In this document: positions 43,478 to 55,170 of the stretch, one piece after another | How positions within the stretch are numbered: the stretch's first letter is position 1 | How the letters are laid out: each line of letters opens with the position of its first letter | Assembly: GCA_030998015.1 (NCBI GenBank) | Contig: JARWMV010000008.1 | Location: 372,001 to 436,000, forward strand | Source: Ceratorhiza oryzae-sativae | Taxonomy: Eukaryota; Basidiomycota; Agaricomycetes; Cantharellales; Ceratobasidiaceae | Direction: 5' to 3' | DNA: 64,000 bases | The notes under the pieces: model-generated | Database searches by the model: none | Told to the model about the DNA's origin: nothing | The model's input: the letters and a program-made list of their open reading frames with translations, nothing else | Position numbers and translations under genes: made by a program

Positions 43478-46400
43478 TCATGTTATGCCGCCCACCTGAC
43501 GCCAATGTTGAAACAGTTCGTAGAGGAAGTAGCTAGCAAAGATGTTGATGTAGAAGCTGTTGCAAAGCTGTAGGACATCCGAGTACTGAATCAATGGAGT
43601 TTCTGGCTGAAAGCGGTTGAATCGAGGTGCAAGATGACAAGTCATGGCTATACAGGAAAGAGGGATGATGACTGATATGCGAATGCCGTTGTGGAGAGTG
43701 CGCATGACGGTGTACAATCCAACGTCCTCTTCGGGGTTTTGGCTCGGGGAATAAAACATGTCAACGTGTGCTAGTTTTTCGTTGGAAAGGTGGTGAAGGT
43801 GGCGGGGGAGCTCAATGATGGCACGAACGCGGGCTGGTGTGTATCCTGAAATAAATAGCTTAGCTGATTCCACTGTAAATGGGAGAGGGGAGAGGATGGT
43901 GTACGATGAATTCCCTGTCTCCACCCCTTGTTCGAAATGAGCACCGTGTCGAAACATGCCGGTCGGCTAATGCAGTCGAATCAGTTGAACTTGGTGGGTT
44001 GAGCTCGTATGACGTCGATATGGGGACCTTCAGAGGGCTTGAAGGGCGGAGGCACGTGGAAAAGTCGAGCACAAGACCAACTCTGGACCCTGGTTTCAGG
44101 CGTGACCAGGTCGGGTATTTGGGCTCTGAGATCGGGGCATGCGGCCTTGAGGTACTTGGTGAGTGAGGTCAAGAGCCGAGGTGCATCGTTTCGTTCCTCG
44201 AGGTCGCCGAGCTTGATGCGGGCGTCCATGGGAGTCTTTGCGATCACAACTTCAGGGACAGGATGGAAGCGTGCAGGCTCAGGTTCGGCCTCAGGGTCCT
44301 GATCTGCATGTTCCTCCTTCTCCCACCGACCACCAACCCTGGTTTGCTTGTCCCTCAAGAACTTGTCTAGCATAACTGCAAGTCTGGTCTGGATCTTTGC
44401 ATCGTTCAGGTCATCTAGGTCCTCCTCTTCCTTGTCCTCGTCCTCCCATGCGTCGTCGTTCTCTATATCCTCAGCGTTTGCTTCTTGTATGGCGGCTAGT
44501 ATGTCTACTCAATCGGCTTTCTCCCCTATCTCGTCTAGGTATTCTTCATGCATTGCTAGGGCTTTGATTTGCTGGATATACATCGCCATCTGCTTGATTG
44601 CGTTGACCTGATTCGACGCCTTGTATCCTATCTTCGCGAAGTCAATGTGCAATCGTTCCGACGTCTCAGCATTGTACCTGTCAGGTGTCCCGAGCATTCG
44701 AATGAGTTGGACATAATGCTGGATCATGTGGATCTTCGGTATCCCATGAAATGCCTCCCTAGTCTGTAATGCGGGGAGTCGTCTGAAAACAGACTTGTTC
44801 CGATGAAATGTTTGTAAGCATTGTTCCATTCCATTGAGCTCGCTGTCGGTTAAAGACGAAGAATGAGCCAGATACATAAAGTCGAGTAGAGCACGAGCCG
44901 CCAACACAACACGTTGTTCTTGATCTGATACTACTGGTAAGAGAATTTTCGCCATCTCTTTAAGTTCGCGACTGGTCCATTGGGAGACGCCAGTAATCCC
45001 GTTCTTGAAGTGGCGCAAACCATGATGCTCAGGCATTGTCGAGTATCGCTCGTCCAAGATCTGCTTCCCAAGGATTTCGGTCACCCATCTGGTAAGATGA
45101 TCCTTCATGACGCCCTTGTGTAGCTGATGCAGTAGGTCTGGCGTCATCAGGCAGTCGACGCGCACATGGGGATAATTCTTCCAAAACGGATTGATATTGA
45201 ATAACCCCATCCGTTGGAACTTCACAGATCCTTTACCCCGATGTTCGTCAAGAGCCTCAACAACATTGTTGTGGGTTCGCACGGGGGAATCGCCGAGATC
45301 ACCCTTTTTTCACGGATGGACAGTGCACAAAGGGCAGTGTGTCTGCTTGACGCATGCGACTTTGCACTGTTCCGGAAAATCGGCGACATACGAGGCGAGG
45401 AGTGGGTATATGTGTTGGACTCCGCCGTCAGCGCACGGAACTTTGACACTGGTCTTGGCCGCCTCTGCGAGAGGTTTCACAAGTGCACGCATGCACTGAT
45501 GAAATAGGTGACGCCGTTGTATCCGTCGCTCCTCCTTGTCTGATTCGCAATCGAGTTTAGGTACCGGTAGGTATCCCAGCAGGACGTTGACGCGCTTTGA
45601 AGTGCGTCTTCGAAGGCATTTTGGCAGATTTCCAATTGTTAGGTAGATGGGATGGGCTTTTTTGTTGCCGCTGAAGTTGGTGAGTTTGGTCTCGTCCGAG
45701 GAGATAATAACCGGAATGATTGTTCCAAATTCATCTTCAATTTCGCCCTAGCAGCAATTGATATGTCGCTTCAAGTACAAGGAATGCAAGGTCTAGTATC
45801 GCTCACCTGCATTTCCCACATCCAGTCGGCAGTATGGATATCGTCTTGTATCTGGTTGGTCATATTTTTCGATGTCCATTTCTTTATTGGTCTAAACTGC
45901 ATGAATTTTCCAAGTCGTTTATTTCGCAGGAGCTGCTTAATGATTTCAAACGCATCACGCAACCATAGCTCGACGATTTCTATTCCTTGATCGCCCTCTA
46001 TCACAAGCGCCTGAACGGTCCACCCCGCCCCGTGCAGTAATTTATCGATATCTATAACCATCGCCTGGTTGCCACCCCAAGGCATGCTGTCGCGAAGCTA
46101 CACACAGTGAGTGAGCTTCATACGTGTCCATCAAGAAACACTCTCACTTGTTGCAAACGCATCAATTTATTCCAGTGTTTTCCGCTCATGCCTGACTCCA
46201 TCAAGAGTTGAGCTAGGTCGAAGCACTGCTGGTTTGATAGTGCCCCCACATTTGGGTACTTGCCTCGGCTGAGCTCCTTTTCTGTGGCTCTCCGAATGGG
46301 CTTTCCTGCTGTCGGTATGTGGTATTCTTGAACATAAAATGTTTGTCCGTGGTGATCTGTCTCTTCATACAGTTCGACTGTTACGCTGCTGCTGCTGGAA

Positions 46401-47011
46401 TGGTCCGATGGTGCAGGCCGTGGACTTGAGCGTGGGGGTAGTTCATTGTCAAATGGTATGTTCGCCATTTGAGCGTCGTCCTCATTGTCTGAATCGATTG
46501 GCCCTTGTTGCGATTCGGCCTCAGAGTCTACATCGTCACCATAGTCACTTGGCACCTCATCCTCCTCAATTTCATCTGCTGACCCTAATTCCATTGGTTC
46601 CTCGTGCCACCCCGCACCTATCACATCTTCATCCTCTTCCTCTATGTATTCTTCACCTTTGTCGTTGTCTGCTGCCATCTCAATATCACTGCTCGAATGA
46701 GCACTTTGTGAATGAGACCCTGGAGTGTTAGCACATCATCGAGACCATGGGGACATGCCTGCTAGCTGAATCTGATATTCAAGCCATTCCTCCTGAAGCT
46801 CTCGACACTCGGCCTTCCTGCGTATATGCTGGCTGATCCCTCTGTGCGTAGGTCTCCACATTCTGCAGTGACGGCAATAAAAACTCGGGTCCCCCAAATT
46901 GGGTCCAGGGGATGATGGACCAGCCCCCTTGTGTGCGTCGACCAGGTGTACAGTATGGGCCTGAGTATTTGTGAATAGGGCAGGACATTGCAGGCACTTG
47001 TACTCTCGCAT
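43478..47011 (-). pseudogene. Plavaka-type transposase, four in-frame TGA codons
   Basis: Starts MREYKCLQCPALF at 47011 with an N-terminal C2H2-like zinc finger region (CLQC...H...H, then FYCRHC...H), a Glu/Asp-rich linker (46678-46500), and the transposase core: SSDETKLTNFSGNKKAHPIYLTIGN (about nt 45700; catalytic Asp candidate), DCLMTPDLLHQLHKGVMKDH (about 45130) and an acidic C-terminal region ending at 43478. Introns with GT/AG lie near 46138-46090 and 45810-45755. Four TGA stops (46736, 45310, 44509, 43981) break an otherwise continuous frame of over 1000 codons; each can be a former CGA. Family assignment rests on the zinc finger plus the DLLHQLHKG block; I cannot run a profile search. 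Confidence 0.72.
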
Positions 47012-47315
47012 TGTAGGTATATGCGTGAGTCAGTCGGGTGTGTAGCAGGGTATAGAGTGTTGTAGTAGGGTGTAGCACGGAATAAGATCGGTAGCACAGT
47101 GCAGTTTAGGATTGCTAAGCAAACAAAGACCCTGATGTTGACGTGATCTACTGTTTCAGGTAAAGGGTCTCAAATGACAGCCTTTCTCACAACATCGGCC
47201 CTACGGCTCAACTACAATGGCCAGCCCCGAAAAACACAAAATTGTGAGAACGGAGAAGGGGGCAGATTGGGGTACGTATTATTATTATTAATTCTCTGTT
47301 TAATTACAGGTGCTG
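47012..47315. promoter_or_regulatory. divergent promoter region of transposase and partner gene
   Basis: 304 nt between the two divergent ATGs; no clear TATA box recognised on either side. Confidence 0.45.
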
Positions 47316-50300
47316 ATGTCGCGTTTAGACGTGGGACGAGCCAAGTATTGGGCGACAAGTGTAGCCATCACTTGGACCAAGAACGTTTGAGTGCAGGACA
47401 CAGAGCTCGAGGCGCTGGAGGACACTGAACCCACGATAGAAAGTCCAGTCAAGAAGGCTCCTAAACCGAAGGTGAAGGTAGTGGTGAAAAAAGCTGCGCC
47501 ACGTCTTGAAAGCGAGGATGAAGGTACGTACAGTAACCAGATACGGTATCCAACTCAAGCTAACATCTTTCTCTAATGTTCGTAGTGGAGGCGCGTAATG
47601 TGGCTCAAGTCGTAGAGGACGAAAGGCGATGCCTCCAACTTCAGTACATGATCCACGGCCGTGACAGCATGCCTCTTGACAAACTGCAAACCCTCGATCT
47701 CCCAGAGCTTGAAAAACTCTGGGAAGAAGGTCTCTTGGGAGCTTGCTCCACTGCTCCTGCTCAAGCCAAGGCCAAGGCACCAAGTGCTCCGGCTAAGAAG
47801 ACATCAAGTGTTCCTCCAAAGAAGCCTGCCACGAAGACGCCAGCTAAAATCCGAGCCTCCAAGGTATCGGTATCCAAGGTATGAACTATACCGTTTGTTC
47901 TTTCATATGCTAACTTGCTATTTAGGTCACACCTCTCGACTTGCCGCTCATTCCGTTTAAGCAAGCCCACGAACAATCCATGCGTGCCAATTCAACTCCG
48001 GTACCTTCCAAGCGCATCCGAGAGCTGTCAGTAGATAGTAATGTGGAGGTCCGCCGTCCCCGCTTGGACGTCCCTAGTATGTGTTTTTGGCATATTGCTT
48101 GGGTTTAACATCAATAACAAGTTTGATTACATTATAGCCAAATCCGGGATATCTCGGATCTTGGCTCCGGCCAGCAGAGCCCCGTCTTCCGATAGGCCCA
48201 CGACAGCATCCCGGGCTAACTCCATGGCACCAAGCACTATGTCAGCTCGCTCACAGTCGTCCGCACCTTCTAAGTCCGCCTCTTGAGGCGAAACCTTGGA
48301 TTACGACAAAGGAGAAGTCTTTAACCTCCATGTTGAAGACTTTGGAGTTGAGGATGAAGTCCAGGAAGTGCGTACGCTCAAGCCCAGTCAAGGGGGCGGC
48401 AAGGACAAGGGCAAGAAGGTAAGATCGTGACTCTTTTCCTTGTAATTGTTCGACATCTAATTGTTTTCCTGTCGACAGCAGCCAAAACCCCGCCCGAAGA
48501 AGGGAGACTACAACAACGACCCCCAAAGGAAGATTATTATCGAATGAACAGTGGAAGAGACCGTGGCTCTAATCACTCTAGATATGACCTGTACCGACCT
48601 TGAGCTTCCGATTCGGAAGGGGTGGATCAATGCCCTCAAGTACCTCCACCTAACGAGCGAGGAGTTCCCGATCACTCAACACTCGATCGAGGTGGTGAGT
48701 GGACTCGAATGCGATCGATTAGGTGCAATACTGACTACATATCGAATCAGTGCAAGTCGCTTGTGCATGGATTTCGTTCACATGGTCGCCAGTATCTCAA
48801 CCCCATCGTTCTTTCTCACTACAAACTTGACCTTGATGAGCTGGACATTGACGATGTCAAAGCCAAGGCTGCCAATCTGATACCTGACGAATTCCATCAC
48901 GACGTAAGTGTGATTTTATACGCCAATTGCAACTGTCACTTACTGTCTTTCAGCCAAAGGAACAGGATCCAAACGCCGGCCACTATCGAAACTCCATACT
49001 GCCTTGCGCAATAGTGGTAATTTGGATGAAAGGCAACAAACCTACCACAGTCCGCTTCCCCAATCTCTTGGATCCCGTACCTGATAAGTGTATCGCCTAC
49101 GCTGCTGCAATGGTGAGTAGGCACCGCTGGTACTCGAGATACATGGGTACTCAACATTGAACAGGTACATGATATCCTGAAGCGATTGGCTAAGGACAGG
49201 ATGATCAAGATTGAGAGCAGGGCAAAGACGGAGGAGGAGAAGCGGGAGAGGGAACAGGAGAAGGCAGCTGCGAAAGCTAGGGGGGAGGATGATATCGACG
49301 GCAACGAGGATCCTATGAGAGTATTGATGGAAGATCATCTTTACAACCTCAAGGTCTTCAAGGAAGTCATGGGGGGTGACTACCACGCCTGGCGAGCTGA
49401 GCTGTTCAAGGATGCTGCGTGAGTTTCTCTAGCTCGTTTGTCAATTTCGATTGACAAATTTATTCATTTAGCAAACGAGCCAGCATTTACAAGGGGGGCT
49501 TGGACATCGAGGAGAAGGAGCAGGAGAAGCCCCGCAAGTGGGGTAGGCTCACACCAGCATTGTTTGCAGGCGAACTGAGGCTTGCAAAAGAGCGGAAGGC
49601 GGCTCTCATGTCCACTTCTGACTCGAACGCACGAGCCAACAGCAAGTCGACTGCCAAACCCAAAGCCCTGCCTCCCCCACCATCAAAGCTACAACAGGTC
49701 GAGGAGCAGCCCAAGGTGCACCTGCCCTCCCGCTGCTCATCTAACAATCCTGTGAGTGGCTGTGCCTTGTTGGATCATGAGCGGCCGCGCTCAACAATTG
49801 TGCAGGGCTTTCTGGACACAGACGAAGACAACAAGACCCCTAGCAACAAAGAATCAGACGATGGAGGTGTGGGATGCATGAGCAAAGCCATCAAGCGTAA
49901 GGTTCGGCCTGCAAATAGTGACGAGGAGAGTGAAAGCGGGGATGAAACGGAGTCCGGGGAAGAGGCCAGGGAGGAGGAGGGGATTCAAGGCGGGGCTGAG
50001 GCTGAACTAGGTGGACTGGCCAAGGTGAAGGAACCCGACAGTACAAGCAGGATTGCTGCAAAGCAGAAGTCAAGCCCAGAGGAGACTAACACTGATGATG
50101 GACATGACCTGCAGGCCGACCAGGACCCGTTGGTGTCTCAGGAGGAGCCGCCCGTCAAGAAGCGTAGGCTCGACGAACCACCTGCACTTGACGCCCCTGC
50201 TTCCGACGAGGAGGCGCAGGAGCCACCTCCACTGGCTGTTGAAGGCCCTCCCAACGTGACTAGCAAGGCTGTCCCATCCTTGCCCCTTTCTGATTCCCCC

Positions 50301-50594
50301 GAAGACTTGCCCACTGTCCCTAAGTGCTTGACCCACTCATCCGAATCAACGAAGGACGCGCCCCCGGACCAGGAGGCAATGTGGCTTGCGCTCAAAAAGC
50401 ACCAGAAGATCAAATCCGAGAAACGCAAACATACAGTTCGGAAGAGGAAGGAGGAGGAGATGGAGAGCAAGAAGAACGATGCGGCCTGGGAGGAACTGGA
50501 GCGCAAGGTCAAGGAAGGAAAACCAGTGAAGGCAAAGGCAAAGGCAAAGGCAGCGAAGACAAGCCAGCCCTGCAAGAAGAAAGCTAAGACGTAA
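47316..50594 (+). pseudogene. divergent partner gene of the transposon, unknown function, three TGA codons
   Basis: Begins MSRLDVGRAKYW at 47316 and continues over about eight exons to a TAA at 50594 (last large exon about 49473-50594). Introns with GT/AG lie near 47525-47585, 47880-47925, 48077-48138, 48420-48480, 48694-48750, 48904-48953, 49112-49165 and 49420-49472. The protein has Lys/Ala/Pro-rich and Ser-rich linkers, a compact middle part (LPIRKGWINALKYLHL to FPNLLDPVPDKC, nt 48605-49090) and a Glu/Lys-rich, NLS-like C-terminus. TGA at 47388, 48284 and 48545 fall in otherwise conserved frame. No known family recognised. Position inside the termini suggests a transposon accessory protein. 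Confidence 0.5.
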
Positions 50595-51612
50595 TGGTGG
50601 CTTGCAGGCTACTTGTTTGGTGAGGATGCCCAGTACGTACCTGCTAGCTGTCAAACCTTCTCACTGCTGACATGACTAGTTGCCGGTTATGCCATCTATC
50701 CCGTCCGTCACCTCAATTCTTGCTTTGTCGTTTGCACAGCGGTATTCTCCTCTATTGTGTTTCTGTGTTCCGACTATGATCTGCCCTGCTGTGATTCGAA
50801 TAGCTCGCATAGTGTTCCTGTACATATATTCTATCATTCCGTATCAGCAACCACAGTATATCCATTTTCCGATCACTTAAAATGCTACATGCGCTACGTA
50901 CACTACGTGTATGCGCTACGTGTGCTACGTACACGAGATACATGTGCTACGCAAACTATTTGAGATACCTACACCTTCTATTTTTGTGCTATACTATTTA
51001 AGAGATCTGCTATGCGTAGTACTAAGGGTTTTAAGGGTAATATATTGCGAGTTTGGTGGTCTATACAGTGTTATATTTACTGCTACAGACACTACATTAC
51101 CTACAGTAAAGTTATAGGGGGTGCTATTAGTACTACGAGCTAACTAGACAGTGAGATTCTGCACTATAATAGTTTGTGTAGGCACTGCTATGCATAATAC
51201 AGTTTTCTATGTCCCATCTATAGACACAATACAAAGACTACACCACTTGTAGCAGCGTTCATGCCAAAAAAGGTGTGTTTTGTATGGAGTGATGAATTTC
51301 TTAGCCGATATCACACAGAGCACAACCTACAATTCATTGTTGCAAAAGCATTCCGGCAATGTAGTTTTCAAGTGCTATAAAGTCTACTGAAGCACTACAA
51401 TGTACAACAAATGCTACTATACCACTAAGATCGGTAGCAGAGCGGAAGGAAAATAGCAGGAAAAAGGCACAGCATCTTTTAGATGTAGTCAGAAAATACC
51501 GCACAGTAGCAATGCTTATCGCTATATAGCATCGAGCAAACTATATATGCTATAGTTGATACAGCTGCTATTTCTTGCTATGTAGCGCGCTGTAGCAGCT
51601 GTAGCGCAAGAG
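50595..51612. other. transposon right arm with subterminal GCTAC repeats
   Basis: No gene. From about 50880 dense copies of GCTAC/GTAGC (for example gcgctacgtacactacgtg at 50891-50909) match the composition of the left arm. Confidence 0.65.
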
Positions 51613-51626
51613 TGGTTTTGCTGATG
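51613..51626 (-). repeat. right terminal inverted repeat of the 15-kb transposon
   Basis: tggttttgctgatg, exact reverse complement of the left terminus. Confidence 0.85.
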
Positions 51627-51880
51627 GAGCAAGTTAGATAACCACCATAAGCACCAAGGTCATGTAATGTGTTAAGTGCCTGGGTCACATGATAACTTGC
51701 TCCTTGCTCCAAGTTACAATGGAGAGAATTGCAGGAGCAAGTTAGATAACCAACATAAGTGCCAGGATAAGCACCAAGGTCATGTGACCATGTTTATAGC
51801 TTGTTTGACTTAGGAGAAAATGCTATAAACTATAGGCTAATTCTCTTGTTATGTTGTGGCTGTCTGTGCAGGTCATAACA
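51627..51880 (-). repeat. right part of the LTR split by the DNA transposon
   Basis: Continues the LTR from 36588, with a second tandem unit and the U3 terminus cataaca at 51880. An intact gagagaattgcaggagcaag block at about 51724-51743 shows the unbroken target. Confidence 0.87.
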
Positions 51881-51951
51881 TCTGGTGTTTTGAACACAGC
51901 TACACTTTGCACTTGTATAGTCATTTTATATTTCTCCCTGCATACCTCAAG

Positions 51952-53664
51952 TGTCATGGCCTAGACCATGAGAACAAATTTACTCTGATTTATTATGATT
52001 TTATTTATCTCTATTTTTTGGACAAGTCCCATTTATTCAGATATATGCATAGAATTATTGACTGAGTCATGTGACCTTGTTGTTGTTGACCATTGTTGAC
52101 GTATTCTGGAATATTCTGTTGACACAGCACCATCCCTGTTACAGGTCAGGGTACACTTGGATATCTAGAGCTTAAACAAATGTAGATATGTTAGTATACA
52201 CTAATCATACTCAATACTTCTCAGACTAGAGTAAGAAGGCTCAAAGTAGTTGCAATATGATCAAGTAACACTCAAGGTAGTCTTAATCTTTCACAGTGTA
52301 AACTGACTAATTTATAGGTATAAAGAGCAAGACTACTATGGTCAGGTTCCCTTAGATATCTTAAATGTAGTTCAGCCCTAGTCACTTGGACTAACTGATA
52401 CTAATCTTAATTCTAGACTTAAGTGTTAGCTTATAGGATAGATGGTGGGCTGCCTAATGCATGTACTTCCTCAGCTACAGGTACTTAGATTTCCTCTAAT
52501 AGCTGGTACTTAATGTCACACTCAATCAGGCAATATTGTATCCTTATATATCTCTGTATATAAGATACAATGAATCAGACAGTATATAACTAATATGGTA
52601 CTATATTCTTCAGTACTAGTTATATAAGAAATCACACACAGACAAGAGAAATAGAAAGAGAAAAGAAACCAATAACCAGTCTTGGTTGAGTAAGAGTGGG
52701 TGGTCTGGAAGGGCCTCAGAGGAGGTCCTTTTATACCCTGAGGAGGGCATTCCAGAGCCAAATAGATGCATGTATGCCAGTGCAATCATCAAAAGAGGGT
52801 ACTGCTATACTTGGGGTACACCCTAGCCCAGTATAGGATAAAAGAGTAAAGACAGGGTGTGGATCAAAGGCATTGATGCATCTCAGACCTGCTATTGGCT
52901 TGTAGATCATATTATCATAGTATATACATATAGTGAATGGAGGCTACATCTCAGTGAGTCATAATGTGAGTCAGAGAAGCTTCTGGATCAATTTGGAAGG
53001 CTCTCCTGACTCACTGGAGTCATTAGATCTTGATTGATGGTCCAGTAAGATTCTAATGATCTTTGGGCCATTCTGGTGTGAGGATCTGGTGGATTGTGAG
53101 GATCTTCAGGCAGCAGATACTGCCAAAGATTAGCTATTGATAGAGCATAAGATCGCTTTGATAGCATAAGCAGTTGCCAAGATATGAGCAGTGCAATGTT
53201 GTACTCAATATTTCCTGATAAGAGGAAATATTGCAACCTCTATGTCTCTCTGAGATCTTATTGTAAAATATTAATAAAATATGCATTGGAAAGCAGAGAA
53301 TTTGTACTATTCAATGGAACTCAAAGTAGTACAATTTGGAGCACATACAAATTCAGGTAATTCACAAATTAATAACAGAGGCATTGATTGAGGTTGGCAG
53401 TGCAGACTAAAATAGGAGAAAATGTTAGTAATCCATAACAATCCCTCATATTGTATGATTTCATCTAGCTTCTCATTTCATATGTACAGCCTTCCTGTGA
53501 ATATACAAGGGAGAGTCTGAGAGCCTTAAGCCTCAGAACTCAACCTCCTGTTGAACATCACCTTCTACCTGTGTGGTCACCAAGGCAAGCAGCTTCTGCC
53601 CAGTGCTCTTAAGCACAAGTGTAACTCTTAAACCCCTCTGCATCCCATCACAACCATCCCCTTC
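51952..53664 (-). repeat. family T LTR, split by a family L solo LTR and truncated
   Basis: Starts tgtcatggcctagacc at 51952, is cut at 52136 by the family L LTR, resumes at 53446 (atgtacagccttcc, gggagagtctgagagcc) and breaks off at 53664 where another family T LTR begins. Confidence 0.8.
52137..53440 (-). mobile_element. solo LTR, family L, CpG-decayed
   Basis: 1304 bp, TGTTACAGG...CCATAACA, with perfect duplication atccc (52132-52136 and 53441-53445). Reverse orientation to, and same length as, the CpG-rich copy at 14272-15576; most differences are CpG to TpG or CpA. Confidence 0.95.
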
Positions 53665-54253
53665 TGTCATGGCCTAGACCATGACACAGATTTATTTCAA
53701 ATTTTTATAAATTTATTTCACATTTTTCTCCATTTTATTTTATATACTTTTTGGCCAAGTCACAGATATTAGGATATATGCATAGATTTACTTACATAAG
53801 GAAGTCATGTGACCTTCTTGTTGTTTGACCCTTGTTTGTATCTTCCAGAAATGTCTTTCTCTGATGACATGTCATTAGCACCCTGGTTACCATTGCCATC
53901 ATACCATAGTTGCAGATCATGCCATTGTTGCTACTTCTTATTTGTCCTTGGATTTGATATGTACAGCCTTGGACATGAATATATAAGGGAGAGTCTGAGA
54001 GCCTTAAGCCTCAGAACTCAACCTCCTGTCAAACCTACCTTCTACCTGAGTGGTCACCAAGCCAATCAGTATCTGCCCAGTGCCCTCAAGCACAAGTGCA
54101 TCTCTAAACTTCCCTGTGTGTCATTGCAACCACCCTCCTCACTGTGCATCCCCTCCTAGACATTGTGGTCTTGATCCTCAGTGTTACAGTCCCTTGGATC
54201 TGCCTTTGCCTCACAAGCATTAGGTGTTACCATCCAGGTCATTGGCTCTGACA
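53665..54253 (-). repeat. family T LTR
   Basis: About 589 bp from tgtcatggcctagacc to ggctctgaca, with atgaatatataagggagag in the middle. No matching 5-bp flank (ccttc against tcaga), so it may be left over from a deletion or recombination. Confidence 0.8.
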
Positions 54254-55170
54254 TCAGATCTCTCCAGTACTGTCCCAGCACATCACACCATAAGGCATAG
54301 CCTCAAAACAAAACAAAAATACTCAATTCCAAAAAAATAATTTACATCTCATCATTCATACTTGGCCCTATTTCATAGGAAATCTTATATGTAATTAAGG
54401 AAACAGTGAAATGCAGGGCATTTCAACCTTTTTTCTGTGCAATTAGTTTCAAGGTTTGGGATAAGGGATGTTACATGCATACTAAGATGTTCATGCTCTC
54501 ACCTGTGATTACTTGGTCCCTTGTAAGATAGTTATAAAGCTGCAACATGCTTCCAAGTCACAAGGGGCCTTTTTGACATCCCGATAAGTGCCATTTGTGT
54601 CTTGCATGGGGAGGACAATTCGGTTCAGCATATGATGCAAGGTGGGGCATCAGAACTGCGCCGTGCCACAGTCCGAGATTTTCAGGTGATCCACAGCTGG
54701 GTAACAGCCCACCTGCCAAGTAAGCTTACCATAAGACAGACCACTAAAGTGTTTTACAGGAGCAACTGCGGGGCGCAGTCCGGCTGGTCTAATGCTGCCG
54801 GCGTTGGCCAATTCTAAGCCATTCGCGCGGTGGAAATGCTTAGTCATGCTATGTTCGGCTCATGAAGACGACGTTTACTCTCGCATGGGCCGCAGTATTC
54901 TGGAATGACGAAGCAGTGGAGGCTATACTCTTACTTGTAGACTTTCATTCATTGGCATAGCATACGCATATTTCAGACGTCGTCGTTGGGGTGCCTGAAG
55001 GTTGGAGTGGAATTCGACAGCGTAGATCCTGGTCCGCAGTCTGATGCATGTCCTTATTTCAACCTCCCGCTCCGGAAACTTTCATTGCAGCAAACTTTCC
55101 CCTCTCGCTATTCTCTGCTTGACGCCAATTTATCAACCCTTACACAGCGATTATCATTGCGAACGAGCGA
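54254..55170. other. spacer at the transposon-chromosome boundary, no gene
   Basis: 917 nt. The first 300 nt are AT-rich and CpG-poor; after about 54590 CpG returns to chromosomal levels. A 71-codon + frame (54602-54817) has no features I trust. Confidence 0.5.

Larger units (their letters stand above)
36589..51626. mobile_element. 15-kb Plavaka-type DNA transposon with cargo
   Basis: Ends are the 14-bp inverted repeat catcagcaaaacca (36589-36602; reverse complement at 51613-51626). Flanking LTR sequence rejoins exactly if a 2-bp duplication (GA) is allowed, so these are the insertion limits. Both ends, for several hundred bp inside, are full of short GCTAC/GTAGC motifs, as subterminal transposase sites often are. 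Contents: Pumilio pseudogene, an uncertain gene, the transposase and a divergent partner gene. Base composition is CpG-normal compared with the decayed retroelements outside, so it arrived later than those decayed. Confidence 0.82.

Noticed and set aside
43478..50594. TGA recoding (selenocysteine or a changed code)
   Set aside because: The glycosyltransferase gene nearby uses TGA as its stop (58587-58589), and CGA to TGA decay explains all cases.
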